From: Siphonodentalium dalli | Taxonomy: Eukaryota > Mollusca > Scaphopoda > Gadilida > Siphonodentaliidae | Assembly (NCBI GenBank): GCA_032622095.1 | Contig: CP136064.1 | Span: 191,629,794 to 191,693,793 of the forward strand | DNA length: 64,000 bases | Reading direction: 5' to 3' | Shown: positions 49,806-62,100 of the stretch, one piece after another | How positions within the stretch are numbered: position 1 is the stretch's first letter | How the letters are laid out: the number at the start of each line of letters is the position of its first letter | Notes under the pieces: model-generated | The model's input: only the letters and a program-made list of their open reading frames with translations | Database searches by the model: none | What the model was told of the DNA's origin: nothing | Program-made: the position numbers and the translations under genes

Positions 49806-50198
49806 GGGGGAGGTCAAGTGATCAATTTTGAATGGGGATTTCCATGCAAATCTCCCCAGCAAAAGTTATATATGAAGCAGTTGTCTATGAACTAAAGCAA
49901 CAATATCATTAAACAGACATAACATTTAACTGGCGGCTGGGCTTGGTAAATAGGCAATTTTGCTATAAATTTATTTTTTAGAATTGTTTTCTTGAATTAC
50001 AACACTGGACCTAGTTTTGAAAAATGAATAAAATAAATCAAAAATAAATACATCAACATTCTAATGGAACAAATTCCAAGCCGATCCGCCAGATAAATGT
50101 GTATTGTTTTCTATACCGCACAATGTCACACACAGAAATATTTGCAACTCTGTAACTATTGCTGCTGAGATTTGCATGCAAATGCCCATTCAAAATTA
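49806..50198. mobile_element. TTAA palindromic MITE, family B copy 2
   Basis: TTAA at 49802-49805 is followed by GGGGGAGGTCAAGTGATCAA and a diverged version of the same hairpin. The right end stops after CCCATTCAAAATTAA, missing the terminal GGTCACTTGACCTCC. Confidence 0.8.
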
Positions 50199-50519
50199 AA
50201 CAGAGAAATTATTTTAATACATATTTGTTACAAAAGCGAGTTTGCGATACCCGTCCGACGGGTACGGGTACCGGTAAATCGGTGAAATTCGTCACGGTCA
50301 TTTGCGTACTTTCAATGCAGCACATAAAGCGATAGGGATTTGGAACGGGTAGATGTATCCCATTGACTGGTAATCTTTCACTGATTTCATGGCCAAATCT
50401 CATTGCATGTTTTATGTTCAAAGTATCGAGGCGGCTTCTAGCACTTAGATAACAACGGAACGCCAATTTGTTTACTGACAACTGTCTTCACTCCAGTAAT
50501 GACATGTTATGATTAAGAG

Positions 50520-51300
50520 AGTGAGTTGATGGTGCTATACGCAGTCTCGACCCAGGGACGTGGTTATAGAGGGTCTCCGCGTTGGGAAGGGGTGTCCACC
50601 TTCAAATTCCCAACTATACACCCCCTTGAACCACACCAAACTCAGAGGTGTGTGCGTAATTCCAATTGTGCACCCCCGTTGGGCTCTGATTTCCCCCAAC
50701 TGTCCTTCACTGGCCTGAATATTATTGTAGTCTGTTCTAAATGGATCAGTAGTCTTGTTACATAAGTCCTGTGAGGGGTGGGTCCACTTGGCGGACCAGT
50801 ACGAGAAGATTTGTAGATCTGAACCTGGAAATTGCTAAATCATAACATCAAGTGGTCTAACGCCAGGCAAATTCACGCCCTGGATTGTTTTTCACAAATT
50901 AATTACCAGTTTTGACGGGCCACTGCATGGGGAGAGACCAGGACACACCGGGTCGACCATGGATCGGTCCGGTGTGAGAACGTTTTGAAATCTGAACATG
51001 AAAATTGATAAATCATAGACTTTCCTCAAACTTTACATTTGTTGGATATTTCCAACCTAACTGTTGGCCATTACAGTCCGAATTTGTTTACCAAAAGTAG
51101 GAACATTTGCAAATGTTGGTCTAAAACTATAAAAAATCCCCACTAATACATTTTTGGAAAATCAAACTGACAGAATAATTTCAACATATTTTTGGTGTGA
51201 AATTTCCAACTGGTGTGTTAGGTATATGAAATTTCCAACTGTTGAGCAATTTGACAAAAGTTGGGGTGAGACACCCCAACCCCCTCTCGCCATGTCCCTC
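50520..51300. repeat. Dispersed repeat family G
   Basis: 51045-51260 matches 39500-39745 in order: TGGCCATT, AAAAGTAGGAA, AAATGTTGGTC, GAAAATCAAACT and GAAATTTCCAACTGTTGA. No intact ends were seen. Confidence 0.6.
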
Positions 51301-51304
51301 ATCG

Positions 51305-52650
51305 ACCATTTGTACATGGGCATAAGTACACCGTGAATATGTTACACGTTTGAAAACAACCGTTCAATTATTGTATCGTATGTGGGTGGTGACTGATTTC
51401 TCATTTTAATATAGATATTTGCCATTTGAACGGACATGGCACATTTGAACCTCAAGACTGTTGTATATTGTAGTAGTGGTAATATATTGGTCGATAATGA
51501 CACGAAATACCGATATACATACCTTATACTCTGCACAATGTTGCCATCGTCAGAGTGACTTTTAGCTGTTTTCTTTGTTTCGCATAGAAGTGAAGCAACC
51601 GCTCTTTTTTCAAACCATATAACGAATAGTGTGCATTAACCACCATTCATCGTTAACAAGTTTAACTTTTCTACCTACATCCGTGGTTAGACCCAGACAA
51701 ATATCCCAATTCTTGGGATAAATATTCCCTTGCCCCGACCCTTCGATCTGTTGAAAGATTCCAACCCATTTTCAATTATATGACTAAATATTCCCCAACT
51801 AATATAAGGGGCAATTTCGGTCTTATATCTGACTAAAAGTACATGTAGGACATTCTTGGACACGAGTCTAAAAACAACACACTTTACACCGAATAATGGT
51901 AGGATTATTTAATTAGCGTAATTGTATATTTGTGCTATCATAACATATTTTCTCAGTCTGAAAATTCCAACTGTTCTAGTCAAAACTCGAACGGTCTGCA
52001 AAATTACTTCTGAAAGCCAATTGTTGAAAATGTTACCAAAATGAGTCAAAGAAAGACACCAACCCCTTCACACTGTCGCCTCGTCCCTGGTGAATAAAAA
52101 TCATTATCCACGCAGAAGTCCATCATATAACCATAACAGCAAGTATAACGTCGGCCAAGAAAGCGAATGCGACTAACAATTTATCCATGTCATATATCAA
52201 TTGTGTTGCAATTGGCTCACCATACATTACCCGTCGAGGTGCTTAATTCTACCCGTAAAACAGTTTGCGATTACAAAACGTGAAATCGCAAACTCGCTAT
52301 TATGTTTTTACATGTTGACACACATGAATCAAGAATTCCCAGAATAATTGATCAATTCGCTCTTGTATATATACTTCCGCCCGTCGTTCTTCAATATCTC
52401 CAATCGCTTTAGAATATAATGTCTTATCTAAAGGCTAGTGGACATCAGAAATATCAATCCCCCCCCCAAAAAAAACTCGACTTATGATAATTTTGATGAG
52501 AGTTGGTTGCGGGCGGGAGGCTGTTTGTTGATGGATTTTGCTACTTTTTGGTATATGTTTATAGCCGTGTGTGACAGCTGTACACAGAAAATCGGGTCCA
52601 TCCCAACTTTCTTACCAGAGTGATAGCTCGTAATCTATTTATAGCAATTG
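51305..52650. other. Nothing recognised apart from family G fragments
   Basis: Short TTCCAAC-containing pieces lie at about 51750-52030. No gene. Confidence 0.35.
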
Positions 52651-52654
52651 TATT

Positions 52655-53230
52655 GCCATCATATAGTGCGATTGAACAAATGTCAATCGATTCCATTCAT
52701 AATTCGTACATGGATCTTCCACAATAAAATCTTGATCGAATTCAAAAACCATGTTTGCCAAAACCTTTTGCTTGAGTTATGGCCCTTACATGTGATTTGT
52801 CTGTATTAACAATTTAAGGCCGTTATCACGATAACTTGAACAAACATCAGCTGATTCCATTTATAGTTTGTTATGTGGTTCTTTCACAACAATATCGCGA
52901 TCGAGTTTGAAAACTACGTTTGTCCGATTTTTCACCTGAGTTATGCAGACTCTTAGTTTCCCTATTTTCTTTAGCAATTTCGAGGTCATTAGCGTGATAA
53001 CTTGGACACAAACGTCAATCGAATCCATTTATATTAGGTGTACCTTACTCGTATTTAAATTCGCGCAGTGCTATTTTTCGCTCAGTTTTAAATTCGCGCA
53101 TCGACTGGTGCGCGAAAAATAGTACTGCGCGAATTTAAATACGAGTAAGGTATAAATGGATTTCTTTTACAATATCTCGATAGAGTTCGAGAACCAGGTT
53201 TGTCCGATTCTTATAAATCATAAGAACGAA
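52655..53230 (+). repeat. Three diverged ~170-bp tandem units, the third split by a palindrome
   Basis: The units start near 52670, 52835 and 53000. Each has TGAACAAA/TGGACACAAA-GTCA-TCGA-TCCATTTATA, TTTCACAACAATATC, GATCGAGTT and TTTGTCCGATT. The third unit is interrupted at CCATTTATA by the palindrome at 53041-53152 and then continues. Confidence 0.7.
53041..53152. mobile_element. 112-bp palindromic insertion
   Basis: The left arm TACCTTACTCGTATTTAAAT TCGCGCAGTG... is inverted at ...CACTGCGC-type sequence ending AATACGAGTAAGGTA. The loop is about 30 bp (CTCAGTTTTAAATTCGCGCA). It sits inside a tandem repeat unit, so it is younger than that array. Confidence 0.8.
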
Positions 53231-53234
53231 AACT

Positions 53235-54550
53235 TGAACATACATTTATCATATGCCTCAATCATTATTTACGTTGGAAAGTATGTCATAAATCAATTTC
53301 ATATGAACTACTAGTTCATATCACCTTCCGATAATTTGATTGGTTTGTTGACAAAAAGTGGGTTCTGATTGGCTGAATGGCAGCCGGGCCGAGCCGTATC
53401 TCTAACTAAATGCAGGTAAAATTCGTGCGCGTCAATCAACGCGATGCCGAAATTCTCGCAATTATAATCTTGAAATATATAGTTTTGGACATTGTTATAC
53501 GATAAATAGAATATGTAATTCGTATTTATCTAATAAGCATACGATATAATGTCGTAAACTGAGAACAGAATAACGCCGGAGGCTCGAGAAAACTGAAAAT
53601 TCTTAGACTCGTTTCATAAATATCATATGAGAGAAACACTCATTTCATATCCTCTATATATATGTCATTATCCTACATGTATGTTAACCAATTGTAAATT
53701 GTTTCTAACAGATCCCAAACACCTCGACCAGGCCTTCTTCGACAATCAACCCTTGTTTGCCCGTATAATATTGTCTCCGCCCCAAAATAGGAGTTCTCTC
53801 ACACCATGTAGAGTGCCACCCTCCCCATTTAATGTAGGGGCGAATACATAATGTCAGTTAACGGAGGGTGAATACTGAATACCAGTTTTTACTTTTAAAA
53901 TTGCGACACCTGTTGTAAAAGCACTTTCAACCATGAGCTTGCGTTTGTTCTTGACACGACCATACTACGTTGCCTGCAGTCAAATCATTTGTAAATCCCA
54001 CGTGAGTCAGAAACTGTTGTCTGATTGACAGTACTGGTAAAAGACACTGATCATATATATTTAATTTATTCTAATTAACTTGATACCATGTATACATATG
54101 TACAAAATTATTTAAATGCGAGGTGTCTGTAATCTAACATGAACGTATATATGCTCGTCGGGTGGCAGCAACGCATCGGATTTGATGGAGCGCATCATCA
54201 TTATTATATATTTACACACTAAGTGTTGTCATCACTAAATCCAGCATTCTGATTGGTCGGCGCCCACGTGGCTAGTTGCAGTTATTTCTCGGTGAATGCG
54301 CATCGCCTCATAACACCAAGCTAATAACACCATCGATACGTCATTAGGTTTGGAAAGACGAACGCGTAATGCTTTGGGCGCATTTTGAATCGCGCAGGAT
54401 TGACTTAATACATCATCGGGTTTCAACATGAAGAGAAATTGTTCCTATTAACTTTTGCCAAGGGTGCTATTGGGTATTTTGGGCTGATCTTGTCACGATA
54501 CACTTTTCGATTTAAATATATTTACAAAAGTGGCTTTTTCGCTAAATGTA
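53235..54550. other. Nothing recognised
   Basis: AT-rich DNA with two TTCTGATTGG words (about 53368 and 54247). No supported gene or repeat boundaries. Confidence 0.35.
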
Positions 54551-54555
54551 TATAA

Positions 54556-54720
54556 ATATAAGGATTAACTGTCATGTGGACTATTTTTATGGAGATGTAA
54601 CGGTGAGGTAAGTGGACATAACTTGTATGTAAAACCCTTCGGGTTTTACACAAGTTATGTCCACTTACCTCACCGTTACATCTCCATAAAAACAGTCCAC
54701 ATGACAGTTAATCCTTATAT
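54556..54720. repeat. ~165-bp near-perfect hairpin
   Basis: Arms ATATAAGGATTAACTGTCAT... and ...ATGACAGTTAATCCTTATAT are complementary almost to the centre (GTAAAACCCTTCGGGTTTTAC). Only one or two mismatches were noticed, implying a recent origin. Confidence 0.88.
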
Positions 54721-54972
54721 ATGTGCTACCACTGAGTTGTTAGACGACCCAACTGAAGCTCCTTGCTATGAAACAAACACCATCAATTTACATGAGCCCC
54801 TCTCATCATTCACAAATATATAGATATCCTTATACTCATCCACGATCACGATGTCAGCTTACCACGCAAGTAGAAGCAGGTGGATCAAGGGATCAAACAC
54901 AGCCAACTTTCTGCGATTTTCTCGAAGATGCACACGAAATAAACGACGCAAATTATAAATTTTTACCTTTCA

Positions 54973-55492
54973 AGGCACGGGCGGCGTTCGTTGCAGAAAT
55001 ATTAATATTTGTTCAAATCGCCATCAACGGAAGGAATATTAAAATATATATAGTTTTGTTCATATGCCAAAAATAATCAGCGCGTAAATAGTATATTGTC
55101 GTAAAGACATACGATGTTGTACGTAAACAAGAACCTTCTCGTGTTACAGAAATGTTGCTTCTGTTTACATAACACAGCGCAATTCTAGTGGTTAATCACA
55201 CACAAATGATATAAACGCTCTTTATTACTTCCATATCAGGAAAACAGTAACAAATAACGCTCTTTGTGTTTACCATATCCGGATCTAAACAAAAGCCAGG
55301 TTCTGTAACGTTTTTTGCTTTTGTTTACACAACAAAGGAAAAACATTTGACAATTACATACTGTTTATGGGATATTTCTGATAGGTATTAGAACAAGGTA
55401 TGTCTATACTTTACTATTCTTTCTGTTTATGGCGGTTTTTGACGCAGCTGAATATTTTAACAGTATACCCACCGCCAACGCCGCCCGTATCT
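54973..55492 (-). mobile_element. TTAA MITE family A, copy 3
   Basis: A full-length inverted copy of 29931-30440. The ends are AGGCACGGGCGGCG and CGCCGCCCGTATCT. TTAA is present at 55493-55496, and TTCA (one change) at 54969-54972. Confidence 0.85.
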
Positions 55493-55669
55493 TTAAGTTG
55501 CTTAAAGATGAAAAAAATTGTTGAAGAGCCTGAAGGAGCGTCGTTTTTCGTGCTGCATTTTCAAACATACCACTGCTTTTAAACATCTGCATTGTGTTTA
55601 ATACACATTTAGTTGGGGTCTGTTCAACTTTGAAAATTACTATGGCCTCCTGGGCCCACATGGGTACAA

Positions 55670-56215
55670 TTTGGAGTCACACATCTATGTCAGTTATAAA
55701 CTAAGGATAACGCTATTATGTACAATAAATAGAGTAAAACATGTTCTGCCCCGATCTGCTCTACGAAAAATAAATCTTGCACGCATAGAACGTCGCTTAA
55801 CTAACGGTATATACGTATGGGGGGGGGGGGGGCGCAGACGTACTCTGAAAGTACAGAAGAGAGCGATTGTAAATTATTGAAGGGGCCAAATACAATTCTC
55901 GCACTGATCCACTGTTCAGTGCAACAAGAACTCTCAATATACACGACGTACACGTGCTTCACACTGCCCCCTTCACGCATGATTGGAAACGTGAACTCTT
56001 ACAAGTTTCCATGTCTGACTTTCTTGACAAGGATATTCGTGTTGGTGATAGGAGGGCTCAGGATACAGGCCACAAGAAACCGCGCGTAGATTTTACTACC
56101 AAATACCAACTTCATCACTACCCGAACCTATATGGAACACTTTCCCCAAAGAAATACGCAGAGAATTCCATCGAAATGCTTTCAAACGTAGACTAATAAA
56201 CAATTTCCAAGCCAT
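55670..56215 (+). pseudogene. Non-LTR retrotransposon C-terminal tail, frameshifted
   Basis: The sequence drifts between frames. Recognisable pieces are RRLTNGIYVWGG, LKVQKRAIVN, a middle with PFTHDWKRELL, and IWNTFPKEIRREFHRNAFKR near 56130-56195. These follow the usual order of RT C-terminal regions in CR1-like elements. A 12-13 bp poly(G) run at about 55819-55831 breaks the frame. It belongs to a different lineage from the 20.6-24.3 kb LINE. Confidence 0.6.
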
Positions 56216-56359
56216 GTATTGTCTGAACCCTAAATGTGACATACCTTTTTGATGCGACTTAGAAATAACACATAAGGTCCCTTTTAGAAGGCATCAATCA
56301 ATCATTAGGCATTTGATCAATAAATTCATCACCCACTATTTTATGGTGTCAACCCTTTA

Positions 56360-56650
56360 TTCCGAAGGTCCGATACTCAGAATGTCCAATACTCCGAAGA
56401 TCCCATATTACGAACCTACAATACTCCGAAGGTCCCATATTACGAAAGTCCGATACACTGAAGATTCTATATTCCGAAGACACGATACTCCGAAGATACG
56501 ATACACCGAAGGTCCGATACTCCGAAGATCCAATACTCCGAAAGTCCGATACTCGAAGATATAATATTCCGAAGGTCTGACACTACGAAGACCTGTCCGC
56601 TACTCCGAATACCCGATACTCCGAAGGTCAGATACTCCGAAGGTCAGATT
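56360..56650 (+). repeat. ~18-bp minisatellite
   Basis: About 16 degenerate units of CGATACTCCGAAGGTC (variants ATTACGAA, GAAGATC). Boundaries are approximate. Confidence 0.85.
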
Positions 56651-56654
56651 ATTA

Positions 56655-58940
56655 TAAGGGCTGTCAATTGATATGCTTATGTAAATTTAATTATTTTAAA
56701 GCCTCTATACCATTATATTCAACGATGTAAGCATTCAGTGACGATGCGGCTGGAATTCGAAGAAGCCCCAGTCCCAACTATATTCACATTCAGGAAATAA
56801 TAGAAAACTAATAAATGTATATGCTCATTTGTGAAATATTTATATATTTAAAGAAGACTCCGACTCCCATGGCGCCTCACAACTATGTTGCTTCTCTCTC
56901 TTCTCCCATTCTCTATTTCTCTTCCTCGCCCTCTTTCCACATCTCATAGCCATCTCGGCCAAACATATAGGCGGAAAAAAAAAATTGTCGAGTTTGAAAA
57001 AGATGGTCGAAAAGTGGTCCAAACTCAGCTCGGATCGAAAAATATTGGGATTTGGAGGAAATAATTCCGGGATTATCCTCGGTGATGTGGGATGAAAAAT
57101 TTGGCCGAACAGTTTGCGAGTCTAAACAGGGGGGAGGGTCGAAAAAAGTGACATGACAGTAGGCTGAAAAACTTTTTTCCGGCTCTTGTGTACCCACCAC
57201 CACCCTATTTGAAGGAAAACATATTTTTTTCCAATTTCATCCGGGGTACCCACCCGCTTTTTACCTCCAAATATGTAGTCTCACACCATTTAATCTTGAT
57301 GGTCAGTATTACAGTTACCCTATTTCCGTTTCTGGTTCTTCTAAGTCATTCCAACTTTTGTAATAACACGAAACAGGAAGTGATCTAAAAAAAAACCTGG
57401 CAGTTAACTCTCCAACAATACAGGTATTCAGCTGAAATCCACCATGTATCACAAAACTAATTTTCATTTCCATGAGCTGAGTTCTTGTGCTAGGTACTGT
57501 GCTAAGGCCAGACCCAGGTCAAGCATTCAGACACATACATGTACGTGTAAATAGAAACTTGAAAATAAGACGGTCATATGCAGTCTGCGTATCATTTGGG
57601 CAGTCATTATAGAATAAAGTACACGAACCAAGCTTGCCCATACCAAATATTGGATATCGAGAAGAACCGCATGAAAAAATCAATGAAACAATAATTTCAG
57701 TCTGAGAACAGATAAGAATCGTATAAAGCTGCACCCAGTGTTGTGCAGTTTGTTTTTGTAGACTAATTGATTCATGACAGTATTGACTTGTAAACAAGTT
57801 ATATGAACATTTTACCAAATGTCCACTGATATTCAGTAATCACCTGAAAACTGTATCAAAATAATAAAATATCAATTTTGGCAAAACATTTATGCCAGAT
57901 GGTCAGCTTTTAACAGATTTATCAGCATCCATATGGCTTTGATGTGAAATTTAATTTTGTGTCCATAAACAAACAATAAATACAACTAAATAAAACAAAC
58001 AAAAATTAAACACTGGATGTTGCTTTAAATAGGATTCAATAATTTCTAGCATGATGAGATTTCCATGTTTTTGCCTCTAATTATGTCTGTCTGATCAGGT
58101 ATAATGAGTAAATATTAATGATATAAATCAATAGCTTTTTTCATTTTATTTACATTAAAGTTTATTCATGTGCTAAAAAACTGTCCATTTTCATCTGGAA
58201 CCAGTAGCATTGTTACATGGCAATGTGATCGGATGTAAAAGGCGAATTCCTGAGAGTTGGTTCGTAATCTGGATTTCTGAGAAGCATCGTGCCTATATGT
58301 ACACTAACTACCCACCTCAGCACTGCCCTAAGTGTCATATACATCTTAACAATGATGCTGAACACTTTGAGGCAATTATATAGCAGAAATGTTGTAAGAG
58401 GAAAAATTGTGACCACTTGGAAAAAAGTTACTTTTTTCGCGGCTGAACCACCCACCCACCCCGGCCTACTGTATGGAAACAAGTGAATGACCCCCCCCCC
58501 CCCCCCCCCCCGGTCTAAACGGAAAATACTGGTCGAAAATAGGGAAAGTCGGGAAATCGGCGGGAAATGACCATCATCATCAGAATAATTCATATCCATC
58601 TCGGCCCAATATTTTGTGCCTGAAAAACTTGGGTCGAGTGAAAAAACTTTCGTATCGGGAGTATATCGACAAACTAGAGATCGTTTCAGACACGAAAAAT
58701 GATTTTAAATATGGGCTTTTTAGCTCCATTCTAGCCATCAAAATAACAATTTATCGCCACCAAAGTCGCGTATCAGACTTTTAATTGAATACGGACTATC
58801 ATTAAAGAAGGGGTATGCGTCCTGGAAGATTGACAGTGGGGTATGAATCATGCGTACCGCCTGAAAATCACATGAATCCCGCGTATTAGGGGAGAAACCC
58901 TCAAAAGGATTGTGTTGATTAATGAAATTCTTGATCGAAA
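56655..58940. other. Gene-poor region 3' of gene C
   Basis: No supported exon. It contains a ~21-bp poly(C) run at about 58491-58511 and CT-rich sequence at 56890-56940. Confidence 0.4.
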
Positions 58941-58944
58941 TTTG

Positions 58945-58950
58945 TTTATT
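58945..58950 (-). terminator. Candidate polyadenylation signal of T-box gene C
   Basis: TTTATT on the plus strand gives AATAAA about 230 bp past the stop codon on the minus strand. Confidence 0.45.
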
Positions 58951-59181
58951 CATACATATTTAATACATATTGGATTCACGTAAAATACTATATATCTCAA
59001 CAAAATTAACAACTAATGTCATGACTAGTTCATATGCACATAAAAACGGAACAATAACTTAAATACTATGTATGGAGCGACAACTATAGATAATATTCAT
59101 TAAATGCCAGTAGCAACACATTGTAAGTTTGAGGTATAGCACAAGAAAAAAGCACAATGAGTGGTCATGAACTAGGTTGTC

Positions 59182-62100
59182 CTAGAAATCAATAGCAGGT
59201 TTCATTTTCAGATCAGTGCTGTAGAATGGAGGGGCAAAGATCGGTAGATGATCAAACAGTCCACTGGGATTCTGGCGGAGATAAGGATTTGTGTAGTCAA
59301 CAGAGAATGGTCCCAGGCTGCAGTTGGAGTCTTGATTCTGTAGAAAGTCGATAGCGCTGGGTGTTGGGAGCAAGTTTATGTCGAATGCGCCCGGTTTTGG
59401 CATCTTGGGTGGCGATAAGACATCACTCGAGGCAGCCTGCAGGTTTGTCGACTTGCTCTTTGTTGACAGATTCAGTGGATCGCATATGAAGGGCTGGTTT
59501 TGTGTTGGCGAAGACCCCATGAAGTTGAACACCGTTGGCTTAAAGTCAAAGGAATTCGTATTGTCTACTGCTCTCGGAATACCCTGGGGTGATGCTAATG
59601 AAGATATCGATGGAATGCCGAATCCAGCCACAAGTTGTTCATACAGTTGGTTCTGATGTGGTGTGGACACTTCTAGCTGCCTGATTTGGTTGCGATGCGA
59701 CACGGTTGTTGTTGGAGCGATGAGTAATTCTTTGCTAGGTGACGATCTTTCAGATACACTGTTGTAGTTGTAGTTGGTGTATGTCAATGAGTCAGTAGAC
59801 GGTGCTACGTTGCGAGGAGATGGTGTCTCTCCAGCGTATTCACTCGCGTATGTTTCAATGGACGAAGGCGAGTGGTTGGTGGAGAAATCGCTCGAATCTG
59901 GGGAGCAAACAGCAGCATCGGCACGAGACTCTGTCGTGAAGCTGTGAGTGTGGTTAGTGACGTATTTTGGGCACATCTCGTCTTGATCTTTCAGAATCCG
60001 CAGTTCTGGTGATGAGACCTGTGGTTCAATTCGCTGACGCTTTGCTTCCGGATAAACTCCTGCAAGTAGAAATGTTGTCATTTTATGTGTGTCAGTTAGA
60101 TTTACATGTTTGTATGTGGTGCACAAAATGGTTTCAATCACTGAGAAAGTTAAGAAACACACAGTGGATTTAAACAAAATAGAAATCAAAACATATTGCT
60201 CTCTTTCTAACAGACAAACCTTTCGAAATTGTTTCTAAGTTGTGCAGAATAATTTCATTTGGTGAGAGCAAATTGATACCGTGTTAATGCTGGAATGTTA
60301 CGTGATAAATATTGATTTCTTAAATTCTAATCAAGTTGAGAGCTATTAATACATTGGTATTTTTATATTGTATCCTCGAATTGATTTGGTATTTACATGT
60401 ATGTCTATTTTATAATGTTAAGCAAATCGTTGTGTTATTGAAACTGAAACACTTGTAATATGTTTGTAAAATTAACAAACATGGTGTAACGATATTGCGA
60501 ATCTATATAATTTGATAACATCTCAATTACCTGGAAGGAACTGGTTTTCTGTGTCATCAAGTGATGGTCGCTTTCCTCCGAAGCATGTCCTGTGAAGAAA
60601 GAGAAAACGATTAAATGTCATATTTGCCCGATATGGCGGTCTTGGACGAACTAATATATCCTGCCTCCATCTGCGTGCATATTATTATGATGTTATGGTT
60701 ACCAAGCAAGAGTCCAACTCTCTCGTCGTTTTCAAACTTACTCAACTCATCATAATTGGGAAACATATTAAACTTCATTTTTTTTTATTACATAAACATA
60801 CGATGCTTTCTATTACAGAGTTAATAAAAATACTTTGGTAAATCATACCCACTGTATCTCCTCCCATGGAGTTATTTCAGACTTACCTTCTGTTATCTCT
60901 GAAGCCCTTTGCGAACGGATTATTGTCAACCTTCAACTTGGTACACTGAAAAGAATAGATGAATAGCACGATTAACACAAAATCTGGTTAAGCAAAGCAC
61001 TGTATAACGTCAAATAGTTTCGGAGATACTGAAGCTTGGCTTGCTATTTACTTCAAATAAAGATTTTGTTTTAATTTAGATATAAACAAATACTGACAGT
61101 CTTTAACCTGTACTTGTGAAATACTTTCTAATTCAACTTTCAAGTGACTTTGTGTTTTAACCACCGATGATAAAATCTTCTGAAGTACCAGTTTTATAAC
61201 ACGTCAGTAGGTGAACATGACTTTATGTTAAAGGAAGCTGATAAAAGTTCTTACCTCTTCACTTTGATAGGCAGTAACCGCTATGAACTTTGTCTCGTCG
61301 AAGCTAGATGTCTTGAACTTTCCCCAGTTGAGTGAACTTGTGTCGTTGGCTCTGACGATGTGGACACGCAGCTGGTATTTCTGCATCGTGTTCAGAATGA
61401 TCTTTGAACACAAAAACAAAATAGTTAGAATATGATGGTAAGTTTAGGGAAACTAGTACATGGTTCATAATATGTATGCGCAACGGTGTATGTATGACAC
61501 ATTATGAGCACCCCCGTCTGTATATATTGAAATGGCCCGTATGTGTTAAAATTAAATCCTGTTTGGTGATTGGTCAACTGCCAATTGGGTCACCCGGTTT
61601 ACATTAATTCGAAGAGTGTACCACGAACATGAAGTTACAAACTGTTGATCTAGTCTGGACTAATCACTAAACGCGGTCGGCAGAATAATTGGGCGTGCCG
61701 AGTTGCAATTGATGCCAGTTATTTATATCGATCGATCACGTTATCGTAGCTAAGAGTGTGGAAATTTTACATTGGGTTGACTTAATGAACTGTATCGACA
61801 GATTTCGTAAAAATAAATAAGACTACATTCAGTTTTGTATGGGAATAAATCATCAAAAAGCGATATAAATATAAAAAATTATTGTAGTGGGTTTATGCGT
61901 TACTGGGGGATACGGCGGCTATGTGGTCATTAGGGCACATTAAGCTTCGCGGTTTATACAATTTTCCCAACGACCACAGCGCCGTATCCCACAATAACAC
62001 ACACACCCACCACATTAATTTCTTACGTATACTGCGCAACAACAAGATGTTAATGCAGCCACTTTAGAAACACCTCGCAAATCTTGATTTATACCACGAT

